A stretch of 64,000 nt of DNA from Flavobacterium haoranii (lineage in GTDB: Bacteria > Bacteroidota > Bacteroidia > Flavobacteriales > Flavobacteriaceae). Positions 34,483-44,133 of the stretch are shown one piece after another. Location: positions 2,170,001 through 2,234,000 of the forward strand of contig NZ_CP045292.1 of NCBI RefSeq assembly GCF_009363055.1. The letters run 5' to 3'. A model generated the notes under the pieces. It saw only the letters and a program-made list of their open reading frames with translations. It ran no database searches and was not told the DNA's origin. A program made the position numbers and the translations under genes. The number at the start of each line of letters is the position of its first letter. Positions within the stretch are counted from its first letter, which is position 1.

Positions 34483-34842
34483 ATGAAAAAGTTACTAATT
34501 ATAATAGTTTTAATATTAAGTTTTAATTCCGTTTTTTCTCAAGAATATTCAATAAAAGAAATGTCTTTAAAAGGAGAAGGTAGAGAAATGCAAATTAAAT
34601 ATAAAGGAACTGTCTCAATAGATTTTGAGAAAAAGTATTTAATTATGGAAACTCCAGCTTCAAAAATGGAAGGTAATTTCAATTTAGATGAAGAAGGAAA
34701 TATAGTCTATCAAGTAGAAAATAGAGAGCATACTCTTAAAATAATTGATGAGAACAAGGGAAGTTATGATACAAAAATGATAATCCATACTATTGATTAT
34801 TTAGGAGGCATGACAACAATATTATATTGTAAAAAAGAATAA
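34483..34842 (+). CDS. Small secreted protein of unknown function
   Basis: 119 residues with signal peptide MKKLLIIIVLILSFNSVFSQ. The mature 99 residues look like one small beta-rich domain (EGREMQIKYKGTVSIDFEKKYLIMET.. YQVENREHTLKII); no family recognised. It starts 3 bases after the preceding frameshifted secreted-protein gene and so belongs to the same transcript; a bidirectional terminator follows. Confidence 0.75.
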   Translation: MKKLLIIIVLILSFNSVFSQEYSIKEMSLKGEGREMQIKYKGTVSIDFEKKYLIMETPASKMEGNFNLDEEGNIVYQVENREHTLKIIDENKGSYDTKMIIHTIDYLGGMTTILYCKKE

Positions 34843-34849
34843 CCATAAA

Positions 34850-34874
34850 AAACCCTCAACATTGTTGAGGGTTT
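34850..34874. terminator. Bidirectional terminator before gltX end
   Basis: Perfect 11-bp stem AAACCCTCAAC / GTTGAGGGTTT, A-rich on one side and T-rich on the other, between convergent genes. Confidence 0.9.
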
Positions 34875-34878
34875 ATTT

Positions 34879-36393
34879 TTATATTGTTGCTATTGCTTTT
34901 TCAATACGTTTAATTGTTTCTTGTTTTCCTATCATTTCAATAATATCAAACAAGTGTGGTCCTTTTAACTCACCTACTAAACTTAAACGAAGCGGTTGCA
35001 TTACTTTCCCCATGCCTATTTCGTTTGCCGTCATCCATGCTTTTAAATTATCTTCAATAGCTTGTGAAGTAAAATCAGCATAAGCATTCAATTGTTCAGC
35101 AACTTTAGTTAAGGTTTCTTTAGTTTCTTCATTCCATTTTTTAGTTACTTTTTCATCATAACTTGTTGGTGCTACAAAGAAATAATCAGCTAAATCCCAT
35201 AAATCAGTTACAAAGTTAGCGCGTTCTTTTACTAAACCAACAATTTTTGTTAGCTTTTCATCTGTCACACTGAGCTTGTCGAAGTGTCTTTTTTCTAATT
35301 CAACTTTAAATAAAATCGCTAATTCTTCATCCGATTTTTGAACTAAATATTGATGGTTAAACCATTTATTTTTATCCGGATCAAATTTTGCACCTGATTT
35401 ATTTACTCTTGTTAAATCGAAAGAAGCTACTAATTCTTCTAAAGAAAATAATTCTTTATCGGTTCCGTCGTTCCAACCTAGTAATGCTAAGAAGTTAACT
35501 ACTGCTTCTGGAAAATATCCTTGTTCGCGATAACCCATCGATGTTGATTCTTCTGTTTTCCATTCTAAAGGAAATACCGGGAATCCCATTTTGTCGCCAT
35601 CTCTTTTCGATAATTTTCCGTTTCCAACGGGTTTTAAAATTAATGGTAAATGTGCAAATTCAGGCGCTTCCCAACCAAAAGCTTTGTATAATAAATGGTG
35701 TAGTGGTAAACTTGGCAACCATTCTTCTCCACGAATTACGTGAGAAGTTTCCATTAAATGATCGTCTACAATATTTGCCAAGTGATATGTTGGCATGCCA
35801 TCGCTTTTGTACAATACTTTATCATCTAATAAATTGGTATCGAATTTTACTGTTCCACGAATGATATCTTTTAATTCTAAAATTTCATTGGTTGGTGTTT
35901 TAAAACGAACCACAAATGCATCGCCGTTAGCAATTCGTTGATCAACTTCTTCTTTTGATAGTGCCAAAGAATTATCTAATTGTTCTCTTACGGTATGATT
36001 ATAGATAAAAGTTTTACCTTCAGCTTCGGCTTGTTTTCTTAATTCATCTAGTTTTTCAGCAGAATCAAATGCATAATATGCCCAACCTTTTTCAATTAAT
36101 TGATCGGCATATTTTTTGTAGATTACCTTACGTTCGCTTTGTCTATAAGGTCCAAATTTTTCATTTTTACCTACAGTTTCATCAGGTGAAATTCCTAACC
36201 ATTCTAAAGCTTCAAAAATGTAAGCTTCAGCACCTGGAACAAATCGAGTTTGATCAGTATCTTCTATTCTTAAATAGAAAACACCTCCATGTTTTTTAGC
36301 AAATAAATAATTAAATAAAGCGGTACGAACACCACCAATATGTAATGGCCCTGTTGGACTTGGCGCAAATCGAACTCTTACTGGTCTTGTCAT
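34879..36393 (-). CDS. gltX: Glutamyl-tRNA synthetase
   Basis: 504 residues. A class I synthetase charging tRNA-Glu. Seen: MTRPVRVRFAPSPTGPLHIGG with the HIGH motif (HIGG), LRIEDTDQTRF, GEEWLPSLPLHHLLYKAFGW, and KLSKRDG (KMSKS). About residues 369-376 (HFDKLSVT) are encoded by a copy of the CTGAGCTTGTCGAAG repeat in frame, in a variable linker of the anticodon-binding part. ATG 36393 is chosen; the frame is open to 36459 but those codons lie in another repeat and upstream of the -7 element region. A discriminating or non-discriminating role cannot be told; glnS present argues for discriminating. Confidence 0.96.
   Translation of the reverse strand: MTRPVRVRFAPSPTGPLHIGGVRTALFNYLFAKKHGGVFYLRIEDTDQTRFVPGAEAYIFEALEWLGISPDETVGKNEKFGPYRQSERKVIYKKYADQLIEKGWAYYAFDSAEKLDELRKQAEAEGKTFIYNHTVREQLDNSLALSKEEVDQRIANGDAFVVRFKTPTNEILELKDIIRGTVKFDTNLLDDKVLYKSDGMPTYHLANIVDDHLMETSHVIRGEEWLPSLPLHHLLYKAFGWEAPEFAHLPLILKPVGNGKLSKRDGDKMGFPVFPLEWKTEESTSMGYREQGYFPEAVVNFLALLGWNDGTDKELFSLEELVASFDLTRVNKSGAKFDPDKNKWFNHQYLVQKSDEELAILFKVELEKRHFDKLSVTDEKLTKIVGLVKERANFVTDLWDLADYFFVAPTSYDEKVTKKWNEETKETLTKVAEQLNAYADFTSQAIEDNLKAWMTANEIGMGKVMQPLRLSLVGELKGPHLFDIIEMIGKQETIKRIEKAIATI
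35264..35288. repeat. CTGAGCTTGTCGAAG repeat inside gltX
   Basis: Contains CACTGAGCTTGTCGAAGTGT, identical to the intergenic copy at 31489; read in frame by gltX on the reverse strand. Confidence 0.88.
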
Positions 36394-36418
36394 AAAATTA
36401 AAAATATTTTCTTTCTGT

Positions 36419-36445
36419 GTCATCCTGAGATTCTCGAAGGATCTT
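36419..36445. repeat. Diverged CTGAGA..TCGAAGGATC repeat upstream of gltX
   Basis: GTCATCCTGAGATTCTCGAA followed by GGATCTT; a member of the CTGAGC...TCGAAG repeat group with a different core. It lies in the 5' leader region of gltX. Confidence 0.65.
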
Positions 36446-36448
36446 GTG

Positions 36449-36456
36449 CAAAGATA
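36449..36456 (-). promoter_or_regulatory. Putative -7 element for gltX
   Basis: TATCTTTG on the reverse strand, 55 bases before the gltX ATG at 36393; the leader would include the palindromic repeat 36419-36445. Confidence 0.45.
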
Positions 36457-36588
36457 CAATTACAATTGTGAAGTTAGAATTCAGTAATTAGTTTTTATCT
36501 TAGTTTTTAACCGCTTTTGAATTTTTATTAACAAATTGCCTTTTAAAAATTTGTACTTTTACTAGTTATTAACAAATGTTATTCATAA

Positions 36589-39500
36589 TTGGAAGCAAAA
36601 TCAGCCATTTATAGTAAACTCGAAGCCTTTATTAGAAAGTATTATATCAATGAAATTATAAAAGGTACTTTACTTTTTGTTGGTATTGGTTTGTTGTATT
36701 TTATATTCACGTTACTCGTGGAACATTTTTTATGGCTTTCTATATCAGGTAGAACTATACTTTTTTGGTTGTTTATATTTGTAGAAGTATTTTTATTAGT
36801 TCGGTTTATATTTATTCCTGCTTTTAAACTTTTTAAATTACAAAAAGGAATCGATTTTACTACTGCTTCAAAAATCATTGGTAACCATTTTACTGAAGTT
36901 GGCGATAAGTTGCTTAATTTTCTTCAGCTATCAACCACAAATGAACCATCAGAACTTTTATTAGCTTCCATAGATCAAAAAGCGGCTTCTTTACAATCAA
37001 TTCCTTTTACTAATGCAGTTAACTTTTCAAAGAATAAGAAGTATTTACCTTACGCTATTTTACCTATCATTATTCTGCTTTTATTTTTTGTTACCGGAAA
37101 TTCTTCCATAATTAAAGGTAGTTTTAACAGAGTGGTTCATTATGAAACAGCATATACTCCTCCTGCTCCATTCAATTTTTTTATTTTAAATGATAATTTA
37201 CAAGTTGAACAAAATAAATCTTTTGTTCTTAAAGTTACTACTAAAGGAAATATTCAACCGAATCAAATTAAAATCAATTTTGGTAACGAATCTTATTTTT
37301 TAGAAAACTTAGGAAAGGGTTTATTTGAATACACATTCGAAAATGTTTCTAGTTCAGTTTTATTTACCTTAGAAGCGAATGAAGTTTTTTCAAATTCTTA
37401 TGAATTAAAAGTTATTGATGTACCAACTATTTCAAATTTCGAAATGAAATTGGTTTATCCAAAGTATCTTGGTAAAGTAAATGAAGTAATAAAAGGAACT
37501 GGAAATGCTCAAGTCCCTGAAGGAACAAAAGTTTTTTGGTCAATTTCGGCACAATCTACTTCTAACATTAAATTTACAAGTAATGCAACGGAAAATTTTT
37601 CTAATAACGATAATCAATTTTCGTTCGCAAAAACTATTGTTAATGATTTAGATTATGATATTGTAACTTCTAATAACGCGATTTCAAATTACGAAAAATT
37701 GAGTTATACTATTACTACGGTTAAAGATCAATTTCCAACAATCAATGCCTCTCTTGCACCTGATAGTTTAAAATTAAATAATAAAGTTATTATTGGTCAA
37801 GTTGCCGATGATTATGGTTTATCTAAATTACAAGTAGTTTACTACGATGTTAATGATAAAACTTCTCTAAAAAAAGGTGCTTTGTCAGTTAAAAAAGATT
37901 TAGTTGATCGTTTTGTGTATACTTTTCCAAATGGTTTAATTATTGAAGCTGGTAAACAGTATGAATATTATTTTGAAGTATTTGATAATGACCAAGTTAA
38001 TGGATATAAATCATCAAAATCTTCTACTTTTCAGCATTATGAATTAACTTCTGATGAGAAAACTGAGAAAAACCTCCAAGACCAACAAGAAAATATTGAT
38101 GCGCTTGAAAAATCTCTTAAAAATCAAGACAAGCAACTTTCAGAATTAGATAAATTGCAAAAGCTCAATAAAGAGAAATCTTCTTTAGATAATAAAGATC
38201 AAAAGAAAGTTCAAGATTTTATTGAGAAGCAAAAATTGCAAGAAGAAATGATGAAAGAATTCTCTAAGAAACTAAATGAAAATTTAGATGAGTTTAAATC
38301 TAATTCTAAAGAAAAGGAAGAATTACAACGTAGATTAGAAGAATTTGAAAAAGAATCTGAAAAGAATGAAAAGCTCTTAAAAGAATTAGAAGAGTTATCT
38401 CAAAAACTTGAAAAGGATAAGTTATTTGATAAAGCCGATAAACTTCAACAAAAGGCAAAAACCCAGAAAATGAATTTAGAGCAGTTGGTTGAGTTAACGA
38501 AACGTTTTTATGTGGAACAAAAAGCTAATCAAATTGCTGATAAATTAGATAAACTTGGAGACAAACAAAAAGATTTAGCGAATAAAAAAGACGAAAATTA
38601 TAGTAAAAATCAAGAAGCTTTAACTAAAGAATTTGATGATATTAAAAAAGATTTAGACGAATTATCGAAAGAGAATAATGAATTAAAAAAGCCATTAGAT
38701 TTAGATAGAGATTCTAAACAAGAAGAAAGTATTTCTAAAGATCAAGAAAATGCTCAAGATAATCTAGAGAAAAATGACCAGCAAAATGCAGGTAAGTCTC
38801 AAAAGAAAGCTGGTGATAAAATGAAACAAATGAGTCAGCAAATGTCAGCTGCTATGAGTGCTGGCGGAGCCGAATCTATGCAAGAAGATGCTAAATTATT
38901 GAGACAAATTTTAGATAACTTACTTACCTTCTCTTTCGATCAAGAGCATTTAATGAATATTGCTAAAAATAATTCTAAATCTTCAATACAGTTAAATCAA
39001 ATTTTGAAGAAACAGCAAGAATTAAAAGTTCAATTTAAGCATATTGATGATAGCTTGTTTGCTGTAGCTTTACGTAATGTACAAATAACAGAAATGGTTT
39101 TTAAAGAAGTTGGAGAAGTACATTACAACGTTGATAAAAGTTTGGAATCCTTTTCTGAAAGCTATTTCCCTAAAGGTGTTTCTCATCAACATTTTGCTTT
39201 TACATCTGCTAACCGTTTAGCTGATTTCTTAAGCAATATTCAATCTCAAATGATGATGCAAATGCAAAGTTCAGGACAAGGAAAACCAAAACCTGGACAA
39301 GGTCAAGGTATGCAACTTCCAGATATTATAAAAAAGCAAAGTCAACTAGGAGAACAAATGAAAGAAGGCATGAAGTCAGGAGAGCAACCTGGTGATAAAC
39401 CTGGAGAAAAATCAGGTCAGCAAAATAATGGTAATCAAGGATCAAGTTCGGGTCAAGATGGAGAAAATGGTTCTGAAGGTAATGCAGGTAAAGTTTTAGA

Positions 39501-39888
39501 TATACTAAAACAGCAAAAAGAGCTTCGCGATGCTTTACAAAAATCTCTCGAAAAAGAAGGTTTAGACGGAATTGGACAAAATGCTTTAAATCAAATGAAA
39601 GATATAGAAAAGCAATTAATTAATAAAGGTTTTAAAAATGAATCCTTAAATAAAATGTTGAATTTAAAACACGAATTATTAAAATTAGAAAAAGCTATTC
39701 AGCAACAAGGTGAAGATAATAAGCGTAAATCTGAAACTAATAGAGATAGTTTTAGTGGTTCAAAAAACACTATTCCAGAGTCATTAAAAGAATATTTGAA
39801 TAGTGTTGAAATATTAAATAGACAAAGCTTACCTTTGCAGCCAAATTTCAATAGTAAAGTTCAAGAATATTTTAAAACCAATGATTAG
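36589..39888 (+). CDS. DUF4175 membrane protein with long coiled-coil
   Basis: 1099 residues. Two membrane helices near the N-terminus (about 22-42, 50-75) and a third (about 152-170), then an extracytoplasmic beta-rich part (about 190-480), a very charged coiled-coil (about 490-760, Lys/Glu/Gln), and a Gly/Gln/Ser-rich disordered stretch (about 900-980). This layout is that of DUF4175 proteins of Bacteroidota; function unknown. The start is TTG 36589: a TAA lies directly before it in frame and the next residues EAKSAIYSKLEAFI match where family members begin. It overlaps ybeY by 8 bases, so the two are translationally coupled. Confidence 0.88.
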   Translation: MEAKSAIYSKLEAFIRKYYINEIIKGTLLFVGIGLLYFIFTLLVEHFLWLSISGRTILFWLFIFVEVFLLVRFIFIPAFKLFKLQKGIDFTTASKIIGNHFTEVGDKLLNFLQLSTTNEPSELLLASIDQKAASLQSIPFTNAVNFSKNKKYLPYAILPIIILLLFFVTGNSSIIKGSFNRVVHYETAYTPPAPFNFFILNDNLQVEQNKSFVLKVTTKGNIQPNQIKINFGNESYFLENLGKGLFEYTFENVSSSVLFTLEANEVFSNSYELKVIDVPTISNFEMKLVYPKYLGKVNEVIKGTGNAQVPEGTKVFWSISAQSTSNIKFTSNATENFSNNDNQFSFAKTIVNDLDYDIVTSNNAISNYEKLSYTITTVKDQFPTINASLAPDSLKLNNKVIIGQVADDYGLSKLQVVYYDVNDKTSLKKGALSVKKDLVDRFVYTFPNGLIIEAGKQYEYYFEVFDNDQVNGYKSSKSSTFQHYELTSDEKTEKNLQDQQENIDALEKSLKNQDKQLSELDKLQKLNKEKSSLDNKDQKKVQDFIEKQKLQEEMMKEFSKKLNENLDEFKSNSKEKEELQRRLEEFEKESEKNEKLLKELEELSQKLEKDKLFDKADKLQQKAKTQKMNLEQLVELTKRFYVEQKANQIADKLDKLGDKQKDLANKKDENYSKNQEALTKEFDDIKKDLDELSKENNELKKPLDLDRDSKQEESISKDQENAQDNLEKNDQQNAGKSQKKAGDKMKQMSQQMSAAMSAGGAESMQEDAKLLRQILDNLLTFSFDQEHLMNIAKNNSKSSIQLNQILKKQQELKVQFKHIDDSLFAVALRNVQITEMVFKEVGEVHYNVDKSLESFSESYFPKGVSHQHFAFTSANRLADFLSNIQSQMMMQMQSSGQGKPKPGQGQGMQLPDIIKKQSQLGEQMKEGMKSGEQPGDKPGEKSGQQNNGNQGSSSGQDGENGSEGNAGKVLDILKQQKELRDALQKSLEKEGLDGIGQNALNQMKDIEKQLINKGFKNESLNKMLNLKHELLKLEKAIQQQGEDNKRKSETNRDSFSGSKNTIPESLKEYLNSVEILNRQSLPLQPNFNSKVQEYFKTND

Positions 39889-40300
39889 TTTTAATTACGA
39901 AACAGATTTCAAATTAGAGAATGAAGATTTAATTTCTAATTGGATTGAACAAGTTGTTATATCAGAGAATAAGTCACTTGGAGAAGTAAATTATATTTTC
40001 TGTGATGATGAATACCTACATAAAATTAATGTTGAGTATTTAGATCATGACACTTTAACTGATATTATTAGCTTTGATTATTCTGAAGGAAATTTAGTAC
40101 AAGGTGATATATTCGTTTCTATTGAACGTGTAGCAGACAATGCCAATGATTTCAATACTGAATTTACTGAAGAATTAAGAAGAGTTTTAGTTCACGGCAT
40201 ATTACATTATTGTGGGTATAAAGATAAATCTGTTTCAGAAGAAGCTATTATGCGCGCTAAAGAAGATGAAAAACTATTAATGTTCCACGTGAAACATTAA
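39881..40300 (+). CDS. ybeY: Endoribonuclease YbeY (rRNA maturation factor)
   Basis: 139 residues. YbeY is a zinc enzyme acting in 16S rRNA 3'-end maturation and ribosome quality control. Seen: LTDIISFDYSEG, GDIFVS, and the zinc motif RVLVHGILHYCGYKDKS. The classical motif is HGxLHLxGYDH; here the third His is replaced (GYKD), which I recall as usual for Bacteroidota. It starts inside the DUF4175 stop. Its last codons (MFHVKH) are encoded by a parS-like palindrome. Confidence 0.93.
   Translation: MISFNYETDFKLENEDLISNWIEQVVISENKSLGEVNYIFCDDEYLHKINVEYLDHDTLTDIISFDYSEGNLVQGDIFVSIERVADNANDFNTEFTEELRRVLVHGILHYCGYKDKSVSEEAIMRAKEDEKLLMFHVKH
40281..40296. other. parS-like site 1
   Basis: TGTTCCACGTGAAACA, one base from the widely conserved ParB-binding consensus TGTTTCACGTGAAACA. 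It overlaps the last codons of ybeY. Confidence 0.85.
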
Positions 40301-40340
40301 TCATATTTCTTTCTAGGTTTTTTCAGAAGCTTATTGTTTT

Positions 40341-40356
40341 TGTTCCACGTGGAACA
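40341..40356. other. parS-like site 2
   Basis: TGTTCCACGTGGAACA, a perfect 16-bp palindrome of parS type in the ybeY-mnmG gap. Confidence 0.85.
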
Positions 40357-40377
40357 AAAACAAAAATTTAAAATTCA

Positions 40378-40393
40378 AGTTCCACGTGGAACA
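40378..40393. other. parS-like site 3
   Basis: AGTTCCACGTGGAACA, differing from site 2 only in the first base; 37 bases downstream of site 2. Confidence 0.8.
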
Positions 40394-40423
40394 TATTATA
40401 AAATTTAAAATTCATATTTTAAA

Positions 40424-42301
40424 GTGAGTTTATTTCAAGATCAATATGATGTTATTGTTGTAGGAGCGGGTCATGCTGGTTGTGAAGCTGCTGCTGCTGC
40501 TGCTAATATGGGTTGCACTACCCTATTGGTTACAATGAATTTGCAAAATATTGCGCAAATGTCTTGTAATCCTGCTATGGGTGGAATTGCAAAAGGACAA
40601 ATTGTACGTGAGATTGATGCATTAGGTGGTTACTCTGGAATTGTTTCAGATAAAACAGCTATCCAATTCAAGATGCTGAATGTGTCTAAAGGTCCAGCTA
40701 TGTGGTCGCCACGTTGTCAAAGTGATCGTATGCGTTTCGCTGAAGAATGGCGTTTGATGTTAGAGCAAACTCCTAATCTTGATTTCTATCAAGAAATGGT
40801 TTCGGGTATTGTTACTAAGAATGGAAAATTAATTGGTATTCGTACTTCATTAGGAATTGAAATAAAGGGTAAATCAGTTGTATTAACAAACGGAACTTTT
40901 TTAAATGGTCTTATTCATATAGGTGAAAAACAATTTGGCGGAGGTCGCGCCGGAGAAAGTGCATCTTTTGGAATTACAGAAGACCTTATTAATTTAGGTT
41001 TCGAATCTGGTAGAATGAAAACAGGAACTCCTCCTCGTGTTGATGGTCGTTCTTTAGATTATTCTAAAATGATTGAACAACCTGGAGATATAAATCCACA
41101 AAAGTTTTCATATTCTAATGTTACATCTCCTTTAAAGGAACAACGTTCTTGTTGGATGACTTACACTTCTCCTGAAGTTCACGATTTATTACGAGAAGGT
41201 TTTGATCGTAGTCCAATGTTTAATGGTAGAATTAAAAGTTTAGGTCCACGATATTGTCCGTCTATTGAAGATAAAATTAATCGTTTTGCCGATAAAGATC
41301 GTCATCAGTTATTTGTTGAGCCTGAAGGATGGAATACAGTTGAAGTGTATGTAAATGGTTTTTCAACTTCTTTACCAGAAGATGTTCAATTTAAAGCTTT
41401 GCGTTCTGTACCTGGATTTGAAAATGTAAAATTCTTTAGACCGGGTTATGCAATTGAATATGATTATTTCCCGCCTACACAGTTAAAACATACTTTAGAA
41501 ACTAAATTAGTTGAAGGTTTATATTTCGCAGGACAAATAAATGGAACTACTGGTTACGAAGAAGCAGCTTCTCAAGGTTTAATGGCAGGTATTAATGCTG
41601 CGCTAAAAGTTAAAGGTGAAGAGCCTTTGATTTTAAATCGTGATGAAGCTTATATTGGAGTTTTGGTAGATGACTTAATTACGAAAGGAACTGAAGAACC
41701 TTATCGTATGTTTACCTCTCGTGCGGAGTATAGAACTTTATTACGTCAAGATAATGCCGATTTAAGATTAACTCCAAAAGGGTATGCCATTGGTTTAGCT
41801 AAAGTTGATCGTTTAGAACGTGTAGAAGAAAAACTAGCTAAGTCGGAAGCATTTTTACAATTCTTTAAAGATACAAGTGTGAAGCCTGATGAGGCAAATC
41901 CTATTTTAGAAGAAAAGGGTTCTTCACCAATGTCGCAACCTGATAAAATGTTTAAGTTGTTTTCTCGTCCTCAATTAGAATTAGAAGATTTTGTGAAATT
42001 CGAAAAAGTTAAAAATTATATTGACGAATTTGAGTTAGATGAAGAAATTGTACAACAAGCAGAAATTCAAGTTAAATATTCAGGTTATATAGAAAAAGAA
42101 AAACTTCAAGCAGATAAATTAAATAGATTAGAATATGTAATTATTCCTGATAATTTTGATTTCGATAAAATAAAATCAATTTCTATTGAAGCGAAACAAA
42201 AGCTAAATAAAATTCGCCCTAAAACAATTGCACAGGCTTCTCGTATAAGCGGCGTTTCTCCAAGTGATATTTCTGTGTTATTAATTTATATGGGAAGATA
42301 G
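40424..42301 (+). CDS. mnmG: tRNA uridine 5-carboxymethylaminomethyl modification enzyme MnmG (GidA)
   Basis: 625 residues, full length. With MnmE it modifies U34 of certain tRNAs, using FAD. Seen: the dinucleotide-binding [18 protein letters not shown], the [24 protein letters not shown] motif with its conserved Cys, [23 protein letters not shown] with a second conserved segment, and [20 protein letters not shown]. The start is GTG 40424. mnmE is not in the window. In many bacteria gidA lies close to the replication origin; here parS-like sites lie on both sides. Confidence 0.97.
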   Translation: MSLFQDQYDVIVVGAGHAGCEAAAAAANMGCTTLLVTMNLQNIAQMSCNPAMGGIAKGQIVREIDALGGYSGIVSDKTAIQFKMLNVSKGPAMWSPRCQSDRMRFAEEWRLMLEQTPNLDFYQEMVSGIVTKNGKLIGIRTSLGIEIKGKSVVLTNGTFLNGLIHIGEKQFGGGRAGESASFGITEDLINLGFESGRMKTGTPPRVDGRSLDYSKMIEQPGDINPQKFSYSNVTSPLKEQRSCWMTYTSPEVHDLLREGFDRSPMFNGRIKSLGPRYCPSIEDKINRFADKDRHQLFVEPEGWNTVEVYVNGFSTSLPEDVQFKALRSVPGFENVKFFRPGYAIEYDYFPPTQLKHTLETKLVEGLYFAGQINGTTGYEEAASQGLMAGINAALKVKGEEPLILNRDEAYIGVLVDDLITKGTEEPYRMFTSRAEYRTLLRQDNADLRLTPKGYAIGLAKVDRLERVEEKLAKSEAFLQFFKDTSVKPDEANPILEEKGSSPMSQPDKMFKLFSRPQLELEDFVKFEKVKNYIDEFELDEEIVQQAEIQVKYSGYIEKEKLQADKLNRLEYVIIPDNFDFDKIKSISIEAKQKLNKIRPKTIAQASRISGVSPSDISVLLIYMGR

Positions 42302-42340
42302 GTTTTAGATAATAGAGAAAAGAATAAAGAGAAAAGAAAT

Positions 42341-42356
42341 TGTTTCACGTGAAACA
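42341..42356. other. parS-like site 4 (exact consensus)
   Basis: TGTTTCACGTGAAACA, a perfect palindrome identical to the classical ParB-binding consensus, between mnmG and the methyltransferase gene. Confidence 0.92.
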
Positions 42357-42376
42357 TTGTAATTATTCTGAATTTT

Positions 42377-42402
42377 GTCACTTCGAGCGGAGTCGAGAAG
42401 TC
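42377..42402. repeat. TTCGAGCGGAGTCGAGAA-type intergenic repeat
   Basis: GTCACTTCGAGCGGAG followed by TCGAGAAGTC; an imperfect palindrome. Nearly the same sequence is read in frame inside rmlD at 10945. Confidence 0.85.
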
Positions 42403-42420
42403 ACATAAAGAAATACAAAA

Positions 42421-43266
42421 ATGAATTTCAAAGAAAATAATATATATATCAACGTTAAAGATTTTTCGGTTTCCGGAGAATCTTTTTCGTTGTTACAAAA
42501 TGAAGAAGGAGAAATTTTAAAAACAACCCCTACTCCATCTTTAGAAAAATTACCTTCATATTATGAAAGTGAAGATTATATTTCTCATACTGATGGGCAA
42601 CGTTCTTTATTTGAAAAAATCTATCAAATTGTAAAGCGAAATGCAATACAGCAAAAAGTTAAGCTAATTGGTAAATTTTCTCAAAAAGGTCAACTTTTAG
42701 ATATTGGTGCTGGAACAGGTGATTTTTTAGTAGCTGCAAAAAACGATGGTTGGCAAACTTTAGGAATTGAGCCAAATAAAAATGCTAAAACTTTAGCAGA
42801 AAATAAAGGCGTAAATTTTGCTGATCAATTAGAAGTTATTTCTGATGATAGTTTTGATGTAATTACCATGTGGCATGTTTTAGAACACGTTCCCAATTTA
42901 GAATATCAACTTAAGCAATTGAAGAGAATTTGTAAACCTGGAGGAATTGTAATTATTGCTGTTCCAAATTATAAATCTTTCGATGCGCAATATTATAAAG
43001 AATTTTGGGCGGCATATGATGTACCACGACATCTTTGGCATTTTTCTAAAAATGGAATCCAAAAATTATTCGCTCAAAAAAATTTTCAATTAGTAAAAAT
43101 GAAACCCATGTGGTTTGATAGTTTTTATGTGAGTCTACTTTCGGAAAAATATAAAAACGGTAAGATGAATTTTATTAAAGGATTTTTGATTGGATTTTAT
43201 TCAAATTTGAGCGGAATTTTTAAAAATGAGTATTCTTCCCACATTTATGTATTCAAAAACGAGTAA
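42421..43266 (+). CDS. Class I SAM-dependent methyltransferase
   Basis: 281 residues. The N-terminal part (VSGESFSLLQNEEGEILKTTPTP..LPSYYES) is followed by a Rossmann-like methyltransferase domain: QLLDIGAGTGDFLVAA (motif I), LGIEPN (motif II), FDVITMWHVLEHVPNL (motif IV) and KPGGIVIIAVPN (motif V). This layout resembles Methyltransf_23-type enzymes acting on small molecules, lipids or sugars; the substrate is unknown. It stands alone after the mnmG/parS region and has a palindromic repeat directly upstream. Confidence 0.88.
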   Translation: MNFKENNIYINVKDFSVSGESFSLLQNEEGEILKTTPTPSLEKLPSYYESEDYISHTDGQRSLFEKIYQIVKRNAIQQKVKLIGKFSQKGQLLDIGAGTGDFLVAAKNDGWQTLGIEPNKNAKTLAENKGVNFADQLEVISDDSFDVITMWHVLEHVPNLEYQLKQLKRICKPGGIVIIAVPNYKSFDAQYYKEFWAAYDVPRHLWHFSKNGIQKLFAQKNFQLVKMKPMWFDSFYVSLLSEKYKNGKMNFIKGFLIGFYSNLSGIFKNEYSSHIYVFKNE

Positions 43267-43497
43267 AAAACCACATATTTTATCAAATTTTAATGATTTT
43301 TAAGTAAGTTAGTACTTATTATATACAATTTAAGAAAGTGTCTTAAATTGAATTTATGGAAGTTGTTGTTGATAAATATTAACAATCACATAAAGATATG
43401 ATTATAGATATTATTTATTACTAAAAAAAACACCAATTTTATAACTCGGAATTACTATTTTTACCAAAATTTTAAAAAACATAATAGAAAGATAAAA

Positions 43498-44085
43498 ATG
43501 AAGAAATCACTTTTAATTTTAGGATTTGCATTAGCATTATTTTCATGTAACAAAGCAGAACAAAAAGAAAACTTTAAAACAGCTTATATAGATACATCGG
43601 TTTTATTAGAGAAATATGAAAAATTCAAAGATGAAGACGAGAAGTTTAAAGTAAAATCTCAAGAAATGGGTCGCCCACTTCAAGCTAAATTACAAGCTTT
43701 TCAAAGTGAAGCAAATAATTTCCAACGTAATGCTCAAATTAAAGGTATGGCTTGGGCACAACAAAAAGGTGCTGAGTTACAACAACGTGAGCAACAATTA
43801 GCTGTAGAACAAGATGCTTTATTACGTCAAATTCAAGTAGAAAGTGACAGTATTCGTACAGAAATCATCAAAAATTTAAAAGATTATATCAAATCTTACG
43901 GTAAAAAACAAGGTTACGATTATATCTACGGAACGGGTGATGCTGCAACAGTGCTTTACGCTAAAGATTCTTATGATATTACAAATGACGTTTTGAAATT
44001 ATTAAACGACGAGTTTAAATCATCTACTGGTAAATCTGAAGAAAATACTGGAGCTACAGAAGTTAAAGAAGAAGAGAAAAAATAA
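43498..44085 (+). CDS. OmpH/Skp-like lipoprotein
   Basis: 195 residues with lipobox ALFSC (Cys about residue 17). The rest is a long charged helix pair (KFKDEDEKFKVKSQEMGRPLQAKLQAF.. QQREQQLAVEQDALL) ending in YGKKQGYDYIYGTGDAATVLYAKDSYDIT, the strand pattern of OmpH/Skp-type periplasmic chaperones that bind unfolded outer-membrane proteins. Unlike classical Skp it is lipid-anchored, which I recall as frequent in Bacteroidota. Single gene with a terminator after it. Confidence 0.88.
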   Translation: MKKSLLILGFALALFSCNKAEQKENFKTAYIDTSVLLEKYEKFKDEDEKFKVKSQEMGRPLQAKLQAFQSEANNFQRNAQIKGMAWAQQKGAELQQREQQLAVEQDALLRQIQVESDSIRTEIIKNLKDYIKSYGKKQGYDYIYGTGDAATVLYAKDSYDITNDVLKLLNDEFKSSTGKSEENTGATEVKEEEKK

Positions 44086-44106
44086 TTTTTCTATTATTTT
44101 AGATAC

Positions 44107-44133
44107 AAAACCACGCAAAAGCGTGGTTTTTTT
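44107..44133 (+). terminator. Terminator of the OmpH-like gene
   Basis: AAAACCACGC / GCGTGGTTTT stem with AAAA loop and a run of seven T. Confidence 0.92.
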
